From contig OY969712.1 of the NCBI GenBank assembly GCA_963702105.1, forward strand, positions 4,340,001-4,404,000: a stretch of DNA of 64,000 nt. Reading direction: 5' to 3'. The notes under the pieces are model-generated. The model had not been told where the DNA came from. It did no database searches and saw nothing but the letters and a program-made list of their open reading frames with translations. Origin of the DNA: ZC4RG20 sp963702105 (GTDB taxonomy: Bacteria > Pseudomonadota > Gammaproteobacteria > Steroidobacterales > Rariloculaceae). Positions within the stretch are counted from its first letter, which is position 1; the number at the start of each line of letters is the position of its first letter. Positions 36,674 to 54,871 of this stretch are shown here, one piece after another. The translations under genes and the position numbers were made by a program.

Positions 36674-37333
36674 CTAACCTTGTGACGCCCTGCGGCCGCC
36701 CTTGGCGGCGGGCCGGACCAGGACGCGGCCCGTGGCCGCGCCGGGGACGGCGCCCTTGACCAACAACAGATTGCGCTCGGCATCGACGCGCACGACCTCG
36801 AGGTTCGTCGTCGTCGCGCGCACGTTACCGAGCTGGCCCGACATCTTCTTGCCCGGGAACACGCGGCCCGGGGACTGGTTCTGGCCGATCGAGCCCGGGG
36901 CGCGATGCGAGAGCGAGTTGCCGTGCGTCGTGTCCTGGGTGCGGAAGTTGTGCCGCTTGACCGTGCCCGCGTAGCCCTTGCCCTTCGAGGTGCCCGTCAC
37001 GTCGACGCGCTGGCCGCCCTCGAACACGTCCACGCGGATCTCGGCGCCCGGGGCGAGATCCTCGCCTTCGCCGCTCTCGAGCCGGAACTCCCACAGGCCC
37101 TCGCCGGCCTCGACCTTGGCGCCGGCGAAGTGCCCGGCCTGCGCCTTGGCGAGCCTATCCGGCCGGCGCTGACCGACCGTGACCTGCACGGCGCGGTAGC
37201 CGTCCCGCTCGGGCGTGCGCAGCATCGTGACGCGATTAGGCAGGACCTCGATGACGGTGACCGGGATGGAATCCCCGGCCTCCGTGAAAATACGGGTCAT
37301 GCCGCATTTGCGGCCAACAAGACCGATTGGCAT
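36674..37333 (-). CDS. rplC: 50S ribosomal protein L3
   Basis: A 219-residue L3: MPIGLVGRKCGMTRIFTEAG, VTGTSKGKGYAGTVKRHNF, SLSHRAPGSIGQNQSPGRVFPGKKMSGQLG. The loop containing GQNQSPGRV approaches the peptidyl-transferase centre. Unlike in E. coli, 297 bp separate it from rpsJ; that gap holds a family A repeat and an extended -10 promoter, so rplC heads its own transcription unit. Confidence 0.98.
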   Translation of the reverse strand: MPIGLVGRKCGMTRIFTEAGDSIPVTVIEVLPNRVTMLRTPERDGYRAVQVTVGQRRPDRLAKAQAGHFAGAKVEAGEGLWEFRLESGEGEDLAPGAEIRVDVFEGGQRVDVTGTSKGKGYAGTVKRHNFRTQDTTHGNSLSHRAPGSIGQNQSPGRVFPGKKMSGQLGNVRATTTNLEVVRVDAERNLLLVKGAVPGAATGRVLVRPAAKGGRRASQG

Positions 37334-37380
37334 CTATAAATCCTCTTATCCGCGCCGACCGCTTTGTTACTTCATGGGCG

Positions 37381-37418
37381 GCCAGCGCTTAAGCCAGCAC
37401 GTCGCTCTGCGCGCTGGC
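37381..37418 (-). promoter_or_regulatory. Hairpin in the rplC leader
   Basis: Perfect 8-bp arms (37381-37388 GCCAGCGC and 37411-37418 GCGCTGGC) with a 22-nt loop lie in the ~144-nt leader between the extended -10 promoter and the rplC start. It could serve as a translational or attenuation control element (an L4-type leader), but no alignment to known S10 leaders could be made. Confidence 0.4.
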
Positions 37419-37483
37419 ACCTGGAGAGCGTTTCGGCTCGCGATGCGCCTTGCGCGCCCCTAGCGGCCGAGAAGCAGCCCATT

Positions 37484-37492
37484 ATTATAGCA
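37484..37492 (-). promoter_or_regulatory. Extended -10 promoter for rplC and the S10 genes
   Basis: Minus-strand TGC-TATAAT: a perfect TATAAT (37489 to 37484) preceded by TG-N, the extended -10 form that can work without a good -35. Sequence 16 bp upstream is TTTTAC, at the edge of the family A repeat. The predicted start is about 37477. Confidence 0.65.
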
Positions 37493-37507
37493 AGCAGGGC
37501 GCCCGGT

Positions 37508-37625
37508 AAAAGGGGTCAGAGCCCTTTTTTCCGGGTGCCGTTCGCACGGCGGTGTTCGTCCGGGGCCGCCGCGTCATTCCTGCGCCGCGGCTCCGTTTGG
37601 GAAAAAAAGGGCTCTGACCCCTTTT
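37508..37625. repeat. Family A inverted repeat, copy 3 (rpsJ/rplC gap)
   Basis: Arms 37508-37530 and 37603-37625 carry GGGGTCAGAGCCC and its complement, with a 72-nt loop unrelated to the loops of the other copies. It lies 5 bp downstream of the rpsJ stop and immediately upstream of the rplC promoter. Confidence 0.94.
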
Positions 37626-37630
37626 GCCTA

Positions 37631-37945
37631 CTACTGCAGCTTGATCTGCACGTCGACCCCGGCCGGCAGCTCGAGCTTCATCAGCGCGTCCACCGTCTTG
37701 TCCGTGGGGTCGACGATATCCATGAGCCGCTTATGGGTCAGGAGCTCGTACTGATCGCGGGCGTCCTTGTTCACGTGCGGCGAGATCAGCACCGTGTACC
37801 GCTCGATCTTGGTCGGCAGCGGCACGGGCCCGCGGACCGTGGCCCCCGTGCGTTTGGCCGTCTCGACGATCTCCCGGGCCGACTTGTCGATCAGGCGATG
37901 ATCGAAAGCCTTGAGCCTGATCCGTATGTTCTGGTTCGTAGCCAT
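37631..37945 (-). CDS. rpsJ: 30S ribosomal protein S10
   Basis: A 104-residue S10 (IRIRLKAFDHRLIDKSAREIVETAKRTGA, GPVPLPTKIERYTVLISPHVNKDARDQYE). It is also NusE, the transcription-antitermination partner of NusB. It lies 22 bp after tufA, so it belongs transcriptionally to the str unit, and is separated from rplC by a repeat and a promoter. Confidence 0.98.
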   Translation of the reverse strand: MATNQNIRIRLKAFDHRLIDKSAREIVETAKRTGATVRGPVPLPTKIERYTVLISPHVNKDARDQYELLTHKRLMDIVDPTDKTVDALMKLELPAGVDVQIKLQ

Positions 37946-37967
37946 TGCGTTCGTCCCGGGGGCCTGG

Positions 37968-39158
37968 TTATTCGATGATCTTCGCTACGACGCCGGCGCC
38001 GACCGTGCGCCCGCCCTCGCGAATCGCGAACCGCAGGCCCTCCTCCATCGCGATCGGCGCAATCAGCTCCACCTTCATCTGGATGTTGTCTCCAGGCATC
38101 ACCATCTCCGTCGACTCCGGCAGCTCGATCGCCCCCGTCACATCCGTCGTCCGGAAATAAAACTGCGGCCGATACCCCTTGAAGAACGGCGTGTGACGAC
38201 CGCCCTCCTCCTTCGTCAATATGTACACCTCGCACTCGAACTTCGTGTGCGGCGTGATCGACCCAGGCTTCGCCAGCACCTGACCCCGCTCCACGTCCTC
38301 GCGCTTCGTCCCGCGCAGCAGCACGCCCACGTTGTCTCCGGCCTGCCCCTCGTCCAGCAGCTTGCGGAACATCTCGACACCCGTGCACGTCGTCTTCAAC
38401 GTCTCCTTGATGCCGACGATCTCCACCTCGTCCCCCACCTTCACCTTGCCCCGCTCGATTCGGCCCGTCACCACCGTGCCCCGGCCCGAGATCGAGAACA
38501 CGTCCTCGATCGGCATCAGAAACGCCCCGTCCACCAACCGCTCCGGCACCGGAATGTAGTCGTCCATCGCCGCCACCAGCTTCTCGATCGACTGCGTCCC
38601 GATCTCCGACGTGTCCCCCTCCAGCGCCTTCAGCGCGCTCCCGACGATGATCGGCGTCTCGTCCCCGGGGAACTCGTACATCGACAACAAGTCCCGCACC
38701 TCGAGCTCCACGAGCTCCAGCAGCTCCTCGTCGTCCACCATGTCCGCCTTGTTCAGGTACACCACGATGTACGGCACGCCCACCTGCCGCGCCAGCAAAA
38801 TGTGCTCGCGCGTCTGCGGCATCGGGCCGTCCGCCGCCGATACCACGAGAATCGCCCCGTCCATCTGCGCAGCCCCCGTGATCATGTTCTTCACGTAGTC
38901 CGCGTGCCCCGGGCAATCCACGTGCGCGTAGTGCCGCTTCTCGCTCTCGTACTCCACGTGCGATGTCGCGATCGTGATCCCCCGCGCCTTCTCCTCCGGC
39001 GCCTTGTCGATCTCGTCGAACTTGCGGATCTCCCCGCCAAACTTCGCCGCCATCACCGTCGTCAGCGCCGCCGTCAACGTCGTCTTCCCATGGTCGACGT
39101 GACCGATCGTCCCTACGTTTACGTGCGGCTTCTTTCGCTCAAATTTCGACTTCGACAC
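37968..39158 (-). CDS. tufA: Elongation factor Tu, copy A (GTG start)
   Basis: A 396-residue EF-Tu: GTP-binding motifs GHVDHGKTTL, DCPGHADYVKNM and NKADM, then domains II and III. It delivers aminoacyl-tRNA to the ribosome. It is almost identical to the copy at 54872-56062: by eye about eleven nucleotide differences, one of which changes an amino acid (Ser here, Leu in copy B, in the segment IAT-x-HVEYESEK). The similarity stops at the edges of the gene. Copy A starts with GTG, copy B with ATG. It is the fourth gene of the str operon, 39 bp after fusA, with an AGGAAGAGG-type ribosome site. Confidence 0.98.
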   Translation of the reverse strand: MSKSKFERKKPHVNVGTIGHVDHGKTTLTAALTTVMAAKFGGEIRKFDEIDKAPEEKARGITIATSHVEYESEKRHYAHVDCPGHADYVKNMITGAAQMDGAILVVSAADGPMPQTREHILLARQVGVPYIVVYLNKADMVDDEELLELVELEVRDLLSMYEFPGDETPIIVGSALKALEGDTSEIGTQSIEKLVAAMDDYIPVPERLVDGAFLMPIEDVFSISGRGTVVTGRIERGKVKVGDEVEIVGIKETLKTTCTGVEMFRKLLDEGQAGDNVGVLLRGTKREDVERGQVLAKPGSITPHTKFECEVYILTKEEGGRHTPFFKGYRPQFYFRTTDVTGAIELPESTEMVMPGDNIQMKVELIAPIAMEEGLRFAIREGGRTVGAGVVAKIIE

Positions 39159-39197
39159 GACTCGCTTCCTCTTCCTGCGTTCTCACCCGGCCCGCGA

Positions 39198-41294
<2,097 letters not shown>

Positions 41295-41316
41295 AGATTT
41301 GCCTCGAATCCATTGC

Positions 41317-41796
41317 TCACCAACGGTAATGGGCGAAGGCTCTGTTGGCTTCGGCCATCCGATGGGTGTCTTCACGTTTCTTTACGGCCGCGCCGCGGTT
41401 CTCGGCGGCGTCCATGAGCTCGTGCGCGAGCCTGAGCGCCATGGTCTTCTCCGAGCGCTTGCGCGCGGCGTCGATGGCCCAGCGCATGGCCAGCGTCTCG
41501 CGCCGCGTCGAGCGAACCTCGACCGGGACCTGGTAGGTCGCGCCGCCGACGCGTCGGGACTTGACCTCGACGGACGGCTTGATGTTGTCGAGCGCCTGCC
41601 CGAGCAGCTCCAGCGCGCGCTCCGGGTCCTTCGTGACCCGGTCCGATATACGATCCAACGCGCCGTAGACGATGCGCTCGGCCACGGACTTCTTGCCGCT
41701 GCGCATGACCATGTTGATGAACTTGGCCAGCATGTCGTTCCCGTACTTCGGGTCCGGCAGGACCTGGCGGCGCGGTGCTTGGTTGCGTCTCGACAT
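41317..41796 (-). CDS. rpsG: 30S ribosomal protein S7
   Basis: A 159-residue S7: MSRRNQAPRRQVLPDPKYGNDMLAKFINMVMRSGKKSVAERIVY, and the C-terminal KKREDTHRMAEANRAFAHYRW. It nucleates the 30S head and, in E. coli, represses the str operon by binding the rpsL-rpsG gap. Here that gap is 251 bp and contains a family A repeat, so the classical S7 target may be altered. Confidence 0.98.
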   Translation of the reverse strand: MSRRNQAPRRQVLPDPKYGNDMLAKFINMVMRSGKKSVAERIVYGALDRISDRVTKDPERALELLGQALDNIKPSVEVKSRRVGGATYQVPVEVRSTRRETLAMRWAIDAARKRSEKTMALRLAHELMDAAENRGAAVKKREDTHRMAEANRAFAHYRW

Positions 41797-41817
41797 CGAA
41801 TGCTTTCCTGAAAAGTA

Positions 41818-41906
41818 AGAAAAAAGGGGTCAGAGCCCTTTTTTCCCCATCGTTGAGCCAATCCTTGATTCAGCTACCGAAAAAAGGGCTCTGACCCCTT
41901 TTTTCT
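41818..41906. repeat. Family A inverted repeat, copy 4 (rpsL/rpsG gap)
   Basis: The two 28-bp arms, 41818-41845 and 41879-41906, are reverse complements built on GGGGTCAGAGCCC with longer A/T runs than the other copies. The 33-nt loop is unrelated to the other loops. It begins 21 bp upstream of the rpsG start codon. Confidence 0.95.
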
Positions 41907-42047
41907 CTCCACCGAGTTCACCCTCTTCGTCTCGCTGCGCGGTCGCGTGTGCCCGCAGGCCCTTGCGAGCGACCATGAGCGCGCCGAGGCCCGGCTGCAC
42001 GGCGTTCCACGCCACGAGCGTGCGGCGGTACCTGGGCAGCATCGGCA

Positions 42048-42422
42048 CTAGCCCTTGGGCCGCTTGGCGCCGTACTTCGAACGCCCCTTGCGGCGATCGC
42101 CCACGCCCGCGCAGTCCAGCGTGCCGCGCACGACGTGGTAGCGCACGCCCGGCAGGTCCTTGACGCGGCCGCCGCGAATCAGCACGACCGAGTGCTCCTG
42201 CAGATTGTGGCCTTCGCCGCCGATGTAGCTCGTGACCTCGAACCCGTTCGTGAGCCGGACACGGGCCACCTTGCGCATGGCCGAGTTCGGCTTTTTCGGC
42301 GTCGTCGTGTACACGCGCGTGCACACTCCGCGCCGCTGCGGCGACGCGCCGAGCGCGGGGACGTTGCTCTTCGCCTTCTTCGTCGAGCGGGGCTTGCGCA
42401 CCAGTTGGTTCGTCGTCGCCAT
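42048..42422 (-). CDS. rpsL: 30S ribosomal protein S12
   Basis: A 124-residue S12: MATTNQLVRKPRSTKKAKSN, CTRVYTTTPKKPNSAMRKVARVRLTNG and the PxxK decoding loop. The Lys of TTTPKKPNSA (Lys43 region) and Lys88 region (GGRVKDLPGVRYH) are wild-type streptomycin-sensitive residues. The ATG at 42422 is preferred over one five codons upstream. First gene of the str operon. Confidence 0.98.
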   Translation of the reverse strand: MATTNQLVRKPRSTKKAKSNVPALGASPQRRGVCTRVYTTTPKKPNSAMRKVARVRLTNGFEVTSYIGGEGHNLQEHSVVLIRGGRVKDLPGVRYHVVRGTLDCAGVGDRRKGRSKYGAKRPKG

Positions 42423-42573
42423 TAAAATCGTTCCCAAAACATAAAAATGCGGCGAAACAAAAGCCCGCTGCCGAGGTTTTCGGCATCCGGGCCAGTGGAA
42501 ATCCCTACGGGAGCGAACGGCCGCAGGGCCTCATTTTGCGCCGCAATCACGAGCGGCGCCGAGAGAGCCGGAA

Positions 42574-42602
42574 ATTCTAGGGTCGGCGTCCGCTCGCGTC
42601 AA
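42574..42602 (-). promoter_or_regulatory. str operon promoter (rpsL)
   Basis: On the minus strand, TTGACG (42602 to 42597), exactly 17 bp, then TAGAAT (42579 to 42574). The predicted start is about 42567, giving a leader of about 145 nt before rpsL. The promoter overlaps a 12-bp inverted repeat (42581-42592 / 42607-42618, GGTCGGCGTCCG), which sits just after rpoC. Confidence 0.7.
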
Positions 42603-42618
42603 CAAACGGACGCCGACC
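42581..42618. repeat. 12-bp inverted repeat after rpoC
   Basis: GGTCGGCGTCCG (42581-42592) and its complement (42607-42618) with a 14-nt loop. As RNA from rpoC it forms a stable hairpin 15 nt after the stop, but no U-run follows; as DNA it embraces the -35 of the str promoter. Confidence 0.7.
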
Positions 42619-42632
42619 TACCCGTGTACGCC

Positions 42633-46988
<4,356 letters not shown>

Positions 46989-47041
46989 GTGCTCCACCTA
47001 CTGCAAATTTGTTCGAGAGTCCTGCGGTCGGGCCGCGCCGC

Positions 47042-51124
<4,083 letters not shown>

Positions 51125-51136
51125 TAGCTTCTACTC

Positions 51137-51176
51137 CGAAACAGATTTGGCGAAACAGATTGGCGAAACTGTCTGG
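51137..51176 (-). repeat. 13-bp tandem repeat, three units, in the rpoB leader
   Basis: Three near-identical units (51137-51150, 51151-51163, 51164-51176 on the plus strand: CGAAACAGATTTGG, CGAAACAGATTGG, CGAAACTGTCTGG) lie 13-52 nt upstream of the rpoB start. Spacing varies by one base. Confidence 0.85.
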
Positions 51177-51239
51177 ACGACGCCTGCCGAAACGAATCAG
51201 CCTGTGAGAGTGCGGAACCGCCGGGCACGGAAGAGAGCA

Positions 51240-51302
51240 GCCGGCGCAGAACGCGCCGGCCGCCCTTCTGGCTGTATGAAGCTCGCCGCCCGGCGGGCGA
51301 GC
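51240..51302 (-). promoter_or_regulatory. Two hairpins in the rplL-rpoB gap (attenuator-like)
   Basis: A perfect 8-bp hairpin (GCCGGCGC, 5-nt loop, GCGCCGGC; 51240-51260) and, upstream in the transcript, a 7-bp one (51281-51287/51296-51302). In E. coli the same gap contains an attenuator and an RNase III site. A pyrimidine-rich stretch follows the 51240 hairpin, but not a long U-run. Confidence 0.5.
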
Positions 51303-51332
51303 CGTTGTGCTTGCAAGTCGCGATAGCGCCTA

Positions 51333-51716
51333 TCACTTGACCTGAACGCTGGCGCCGGCTTCCTCGAGCTGCTTCTTGACGCTCTCGGCCTCGTCCTTCG
51401 CAACGCCTTCCTTGACCGTGCTCGGAGCGCCCTCGACGAGATCCTTGGCTTCCTTCAGGCCAAGACCGGTGACGGCACGGACGACCTTGATGACCGCCAC
51501 CTTGTTGTCCCCAAAGGAGTTCATGACAACGTCGAACTCCGTTTGTTCCTCGGCTGCAGCAGCTTCGGCGCCGCCGGCACCCGGCGCAGCCGCGACGGCG
51601 ACCGGGGCGGCCGCGGAAACGCCCCACTTCTCCTCGAGCGCCTTGACGAGCTCGACGATCTCCATGATCGGCTTGTTGCTCAGGGCCTCAATGAGCTCTT
51701 CGTTGGACAGTGCCAT
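51333..51716 (-). CDS. rplL: 50S ribosomal protein L7/L12
   Basis: A 127-residue L12: N-terminal dimer domain (NEELIEALSNKPIMEIVELVKALEEKWG), Ala/Gly hinge (AAPVAVAAAPGAGGAEAAAAEE), and the factor-binding C-terminal domain (VIKVVRAVTGLGLKEAKDLVEGAPSTVKEGV). It recruits translation factors to the ribosome stalk. 63 bp after rplJ. Confidence 0.98.
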   Translation of the reverse strand: MALSNEELIEALSNKPIMEIVELVKALEEKWGVSAAAPVAVAAAPGAGGAEAAAAEEQTEFDVVMNSFGDNKVAVIKVVRAVTGLGLKEAKDLVEGAPSTVKEGVAKDEAESVKKQLEEAGASVQVK

Positions 51717-51779
51717 GATTCGATTCTCCTGGAATGGATGAGTAGTGGTGTTACCGATTGATCTTCAGCGTGAGCCGCC

Positions 51780-52301
51780 CTAAGCCGCCTGTTCGCCGCG
51801 CGCCTGCAGCGCCCGGGCCAGCATGGCGCCGGGCTCGGCAATGGTGCGGACGAACTGCGAGAGCGGGGCCTGGAGCAGTCCGAGCAGGCTTGCGCGCGCC
51901 TCGTCGAGCGTCGGCAGGGACGCGACTCGGTCGATGTCGGCGCCGCCGTAAAGCGCGCCGCCGATCGAGACCGCCACGGCCACGAGCTTGTCGTGGTCCT
52001 TCGCGAACCCCTTTACGACGCGCGCCGCCGCGCCCGGATCTTCCTGCGAGAACGCGAGCACGAGCGGGCCCCTGAAGGCGGACTGCATGCACTCGAAGCT
52101 CGTGCCCTCGACGGCACGCCGCGCCAGAGTGTTCTTGACCACCTTCAGGTAGACCCCCGAGCTCCGCGCGGACGCGCGCAGCGCCGTCATCTCGGCCACC
52201 GTGAGGCCCCGGTACTCGGCCGCGACCGCCGAGTGGGCGTTCGCGGCCACCGAGGCCACCTCGGCGACAACTGCTTGCTTGGCTTCGAGTTTCAGCGCCA
52301 T
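51780..52301 (-). CDS. rplJ: 50S ribosomal protein L10
   Basis: A 173-residue L10: KQAVVAEVASVAANAHSAVAAEYRGLTVAEMTALRASAR, NTLARRAVEGTSFE, and the C-terminal helix that anchors L12 dimers (LSQFVRTIAEPGAMLARALQARGEQ). The ATG at 52301 (MALKLEAKQAV) is chosen; a longer frame reads back through the leader. A structured leader upstream is likely bound by the L10-L12 complex. Confidence 0.97.
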   Translation of the reverse strand: MALKLEAKQAVVAEVASVAANAHSAVAAEYRGLTVAEMTALRASARSSGVYLKVVKNTLARRAVEGTSFECMQSAFRGPLVLAFSQEDPGAAARVVKGFAKDHDKLVAVAVSIGGALYGGADIDRVASLPTLDEARASLLGLLQAPLSQFVRTIAEPGAMLARALQARGEQAA

Positions 52302-52520
52302 AGTTCGACAGCTCCTGGTAGAGACGCTCCCGATTCCTTCTCGGGAGCCGACTTGAGTCGCGGCTTCCGTCCTTCGTTGCCGCGGCCCTCCACGACGGTG
52401 CGCCCCACCAGGCAGAGCCGAGTCAGGTAACACCATCTGCGTAGGCGGCCTCCGCCATTACCCCCTCGCGGGGACCTACGGTCTTCGATGAGCGGCCGGC
52501 GAGCCGGCCGCCTCATTCAT
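52302..52520 (-). ncRNA. L10 leader of rplJ-rplL (ribosomal protein leader)
   Basis: In the 269-bp gap between rplA and rplJ the minus strand contains strong local pairings: GGCGGCCGGC/GCCGGCCGC (about 52492-52513), CCCGCGAGGGG near 52470, and GGCTCCCGAGAAGGAATCGGGAGCG just before rplJ. The conserved-looking piece CGTAGGTCC of the L10 leader is present near 52480. The gene order and size fit the L10-L12 autoregulatory leader. Boundaries are approximate. Confidence 0.6.
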
Positions 52521-52570
52521 CCTTGAAACGTTCTAAAGGTACGAGTTACGACGAAAGCGAGCGCCGGTCA

Positions 52571-53284
52571 TCAATCCGCATTGGCCGCGGCCGTACCGAC
52601 GGTCGCCTGGTCGACGACGAGCCCGGGCCCCATCGTCGAGGAAACCGTGATCTTCTGCATGTACACGCCCTTCGCGGACGCGGGCTTCGCCTTGTTGAGG
52701 TCCGCCAGGAGCGCCGCGAGGTTCTCCCGCAGCGCCGGCGGCTCGAACCCGACGTTGCCGATCTGGCAGTGGATGATGCCGGCCCGGTCCGTCCGGTAGC
52801 GCACCTGTCCGGCCTTCGCGTTCTGCACGGCGCCCGCGACGTCCGGGGTGACCGTACCGACCTTGGGATTCGGCATGAGTCCGCGCGGACCCAGGATCTG
52901 GCCCAGCCGCCCGACGACGCGCATGGCATCGGGCGCGGCGATGACCACGTCGAAATCCAGCTCGCCGCCCTGAATGCGCTCGGCGAGATCCTCCATGCCG
53001 ACGATCTCGGCGCCCGCGGCCTTGGCCGCATCAGCGTTCGCGCCCTGCGCGAACACGGCGACCCGGACCTTCTTACCGGTGCCGTGCGGCAGCACGGTCG
53101 AGCCGCGTACGACCTGATCGGACTTCTTGGGATCGACGCCGAGATTTACCGCCACGTCGATGGATTCGACAAATTTCGCCGATGCGAGTTCCTTGAGCAG
53201 CCCGAAAGCCTCGTCCGCGTCGTAGGCCTTCCCGCGCGTGACGCGCGCGTCCACTGCCTTCCTCGCCTTGCTGACCCTGGCCAT
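52571..53284 (-). CDS. rplA: 50S ribosomal protein L1
   Basis: A 237-residue L1: ESIDVAVNLGVDPKKSDQVVRGSTVLPHGTGKKVRVAVFA, and the second-domain signature GLMPNPKVGTVTPDVAGAVQNAK. It moves deacylated tRNA at the E site and in E. coli represses its own operon. Its ATG shares a base with the rplK stop (TAATG). Confidence 0.98.
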   Translation of the reverse strand: MARVSKARKAVDARVTRGKAYDADEAFGLLKELASAKFVESIDVAVNLGVDPKKSDQVVRGSTVLPHGTGKKVRVAVFAQGANADAAKAAGAEIVGMEDLAERIQGGELDFDVVIAAPDAMRVVGRLGQILGPRGLMPNPKVGTVTPDVAGAVQNAKAGQVRYRTDRAGIIHCQIGNVGFEPPALRENLAALLADLNKAKPASAKGVYMQKITVSSTMGPGLVVDQATVGTAAANAD

Positions 53285-53715
53285 TACAGCCCCTCCACTT
53301 CCAAACCCATGCTGCGGGCGCTGCCCGCAATCGTGCGCACGGCGGCCTCTAGATCGGTCGCGTTGAGATCGGGCTCCTTGAGCTTCGCGATCTCCTCGAT
53401 CTGGGACCTCGTGACCTTGCCCACCTTGTTCGAGTTCGGCGTTCCGCTGCCCTTGGCGATGCCGGCCGCCTTCTTGAGCAGCACGGCCGCAGGCGGCGTC
53501 TTCGTCACGAACGTGAAGCTGCGATCGCTGTACACGGTGATGACGACGGGGATCGGCATCCCCTGCTCCATGCCCTGCGTGGCTGCGTTGAAGGCCTTGC
53601 AGAACTCCATGATGTTCACGCCGTGCTGGCCGAGGGCCGGCCCCACCGGGGGGCTCGGGTTGGCCTGGCCGGCGGCGACCTGGAGCTTGATGTAGGTTTC
53701 GATCTTTCTAGCCAT
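53284..53715 (-). CDS. rplK: 50S ribosomal protein L11
   Basis: A 143-residue L11: KLQVAAGQANPSPPVGPALGQHGVNIMEFCKAFNAAT and the C-terminal rRNA-binding domain EPDLNATDLEAAVRTIAGSARSMGLEVEG. It forms the GTPase-associated centre (thiostrepton site, RelA activation). The gap before it holds a family A repeat. Confidence 0.98.
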   Translation of the reverse strand: MARKIETYIKLQVAAGQANPSPPVGPALGQHGVNIMEFCKAFNAATQGMEQGMPIPVVITVYSDRSFTFVTKTPPAAVLLKKAAGIAKGSGTPNSNKVGKVTRSQIEEIAKLKEPDLNATDLEAAVRTIAGSARSMGLEVEGL

Positions 53716-53726
53716 GTTCTCTCAAC

Positions 53727-53814
53727 GAAAAAGGGGTCAGAGCCCTTTTCTCCGCCTCGCCATTACTGATGTGTTCGCCGCACCTGCCGAAAAAGGGCTC
53801 TGACCCCTTTTTTC
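53727..53814. repeat. Family A inverted repeat, copy 5 (nusG/rplK gap)
   Basis: Arms 53727-53750 and 53789-53814 carry the GGGGTCAGAGCCC unit and its complement, differing by one or two in the length of the A/T runs; the 38-nt loop is unrelated to the others. The last arm abuts the end of nusG: the A of the nusG TGA (53813-53815) is part of the repeat's A-run. Confidence 0.94.
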
Positions 53815-54346
53815 AGGCCTTCTCGACCTGCCCGAAATCCAGCTCGACCGGAGTCGAGCGGCCCAGAATCTGGACTGCCACCCTGACCTTGTTCTTGTCG
53901 TAGTTGACCTGCTCGACGACGCCGCTGAAGTCGTTGAACGGGCCGTCCGTCACGCGCACGACCTCGCCGGGCTCGAACAAGATCTTCGGGCGCGGCTTGT
54001 CCACGCCCTCCTGCACCCGGTTCAGAATCGCCATCGCTTCCTTTTCGGTGATCGGCGCCGGCCGGTCGCTGCTGCCCCCGATGAACCCCAGGACCTTCGG
54101 CACCTCCTTGACCAGATGCCACGTCTCGTCATCCATTTCCATCTGTACGAGCACGTAACCGGGGAAGAACTTCCGCTCGCTCTTGCGGCGCTGACCTTCG
54201 CGCATCTCCACGACCTCTTCGGTCGGCACGAGAATCTCGCCGAACTTGTCCTCGAGACCGAAACGCCTAATGCGCTCCTTCAGGGACTCCTTGACCTTGT
54301 GCTCGTAGTTCGAATACGCATGAACCACGTACCACTGCAAAGCCAT
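53813..54346 (-). CDS. nusG: Transcription elongation/antitermination factor NusG
   Basis: A 177-residue NusG: NGN domain (QWYVVHAYSNYEHKVKESLKERI...FFPGYVLVQMEMDDETWHLVKEVPKVLGFIGG) and KOW domain (PGEVVRVTDGPFNDFSGVVEQVNYDKNKVRV). It binds RNA polymerase and Rho or S10. The ATG at 54346 is the family start; 5 bp after secE. Its stop codon is at the edge of a dispersed repeat. Confidence 0.97.
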   Translation of the reverse strand: MALQWYVVHAYSNYEHKVKESLKERIRRFGLEDKFGEILVPTEEVVEMREGQRRKSERKFFPGYVLVQMEMDDETWHLVKEVPKVLGFIGGSSDRPAPITEKEAMAILNRVQEGVDKPRPKILFEPGEVVRVTDGPFNDFSGVVEQVNYDKNKVRVAVQILGRSTPVELDFGQVEKA

Positions 54347-54351
54347 GCGTC

Positions 54352-54729
54352 TCAGCTCCCCTGACCCATGATCCAGGTCGTGAGCGCCAGCAGCCCGAGG
54401 TCGAGCAGCCAGAAAAACGTGCCCATGATCGCGGCAAACACGATCACGGCAATGGTCGTCTGGATGGTTTCCTCGCGCGTCGGCCACACGACCTTGCGCA
54501 GCTCGACTCGCGAGCCTTGGATGAATTTCCAAAGCAGCTGGCCCTGGAACGACTGCATTGCGATCCAGGCGCCGACGCCGAGCCCCGCGAGCACGCTGAT
54601 GGCGCGCAGCGCGATGGGCGCATTGACGTAGTAGTAATAGCCGACAATGCCGCCGAGGACGGCGGCCAGCGCCAGCACGAGCTTCGCCGTGTCGAGCGCG
54701 CCCGGCCCGCTGTCTACCTTGCTGTCCAT
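54352..54729 (-). CDS. secE: Sec translocon subunit SecE
   Basis: A 125-residue SecE of the three-membrane-segment type (KLVLALAAVLGGIVGYYYYV, then ALRAISVLAGLGVGAWIAM, and TIAVIVFAAIMGTFFWLLD) with the conserved amphipathic SRVELRKVVWPTREETIQTT. It clamps SecY. It lies between tRNA-Trp and nusG, with a GAGGAGAT ribosome site. Confidence 0.96.
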   Translation of the reverse strand: MDSKVDSGPGALDTAKLVLALAAVLGGIVGYYYYVNAPIALRAISVLAGLGVGAWIAMQSFQGQLLWKFIQGSRVELRKVVWPTREETIQTTIAVIVFAAIMGTFFWLLDLGLLALTTWIMGQGS

Positions 54730-54748
54730 ATCTCCTCGAAAGGAAGGC

Positions 54749-54824
<76 letters not shown>

Positions 54825-54871
54825 TCCGTGTCCTAACTGAATTGCCTCGGCACCGATTCGCCTCGGCGCGG

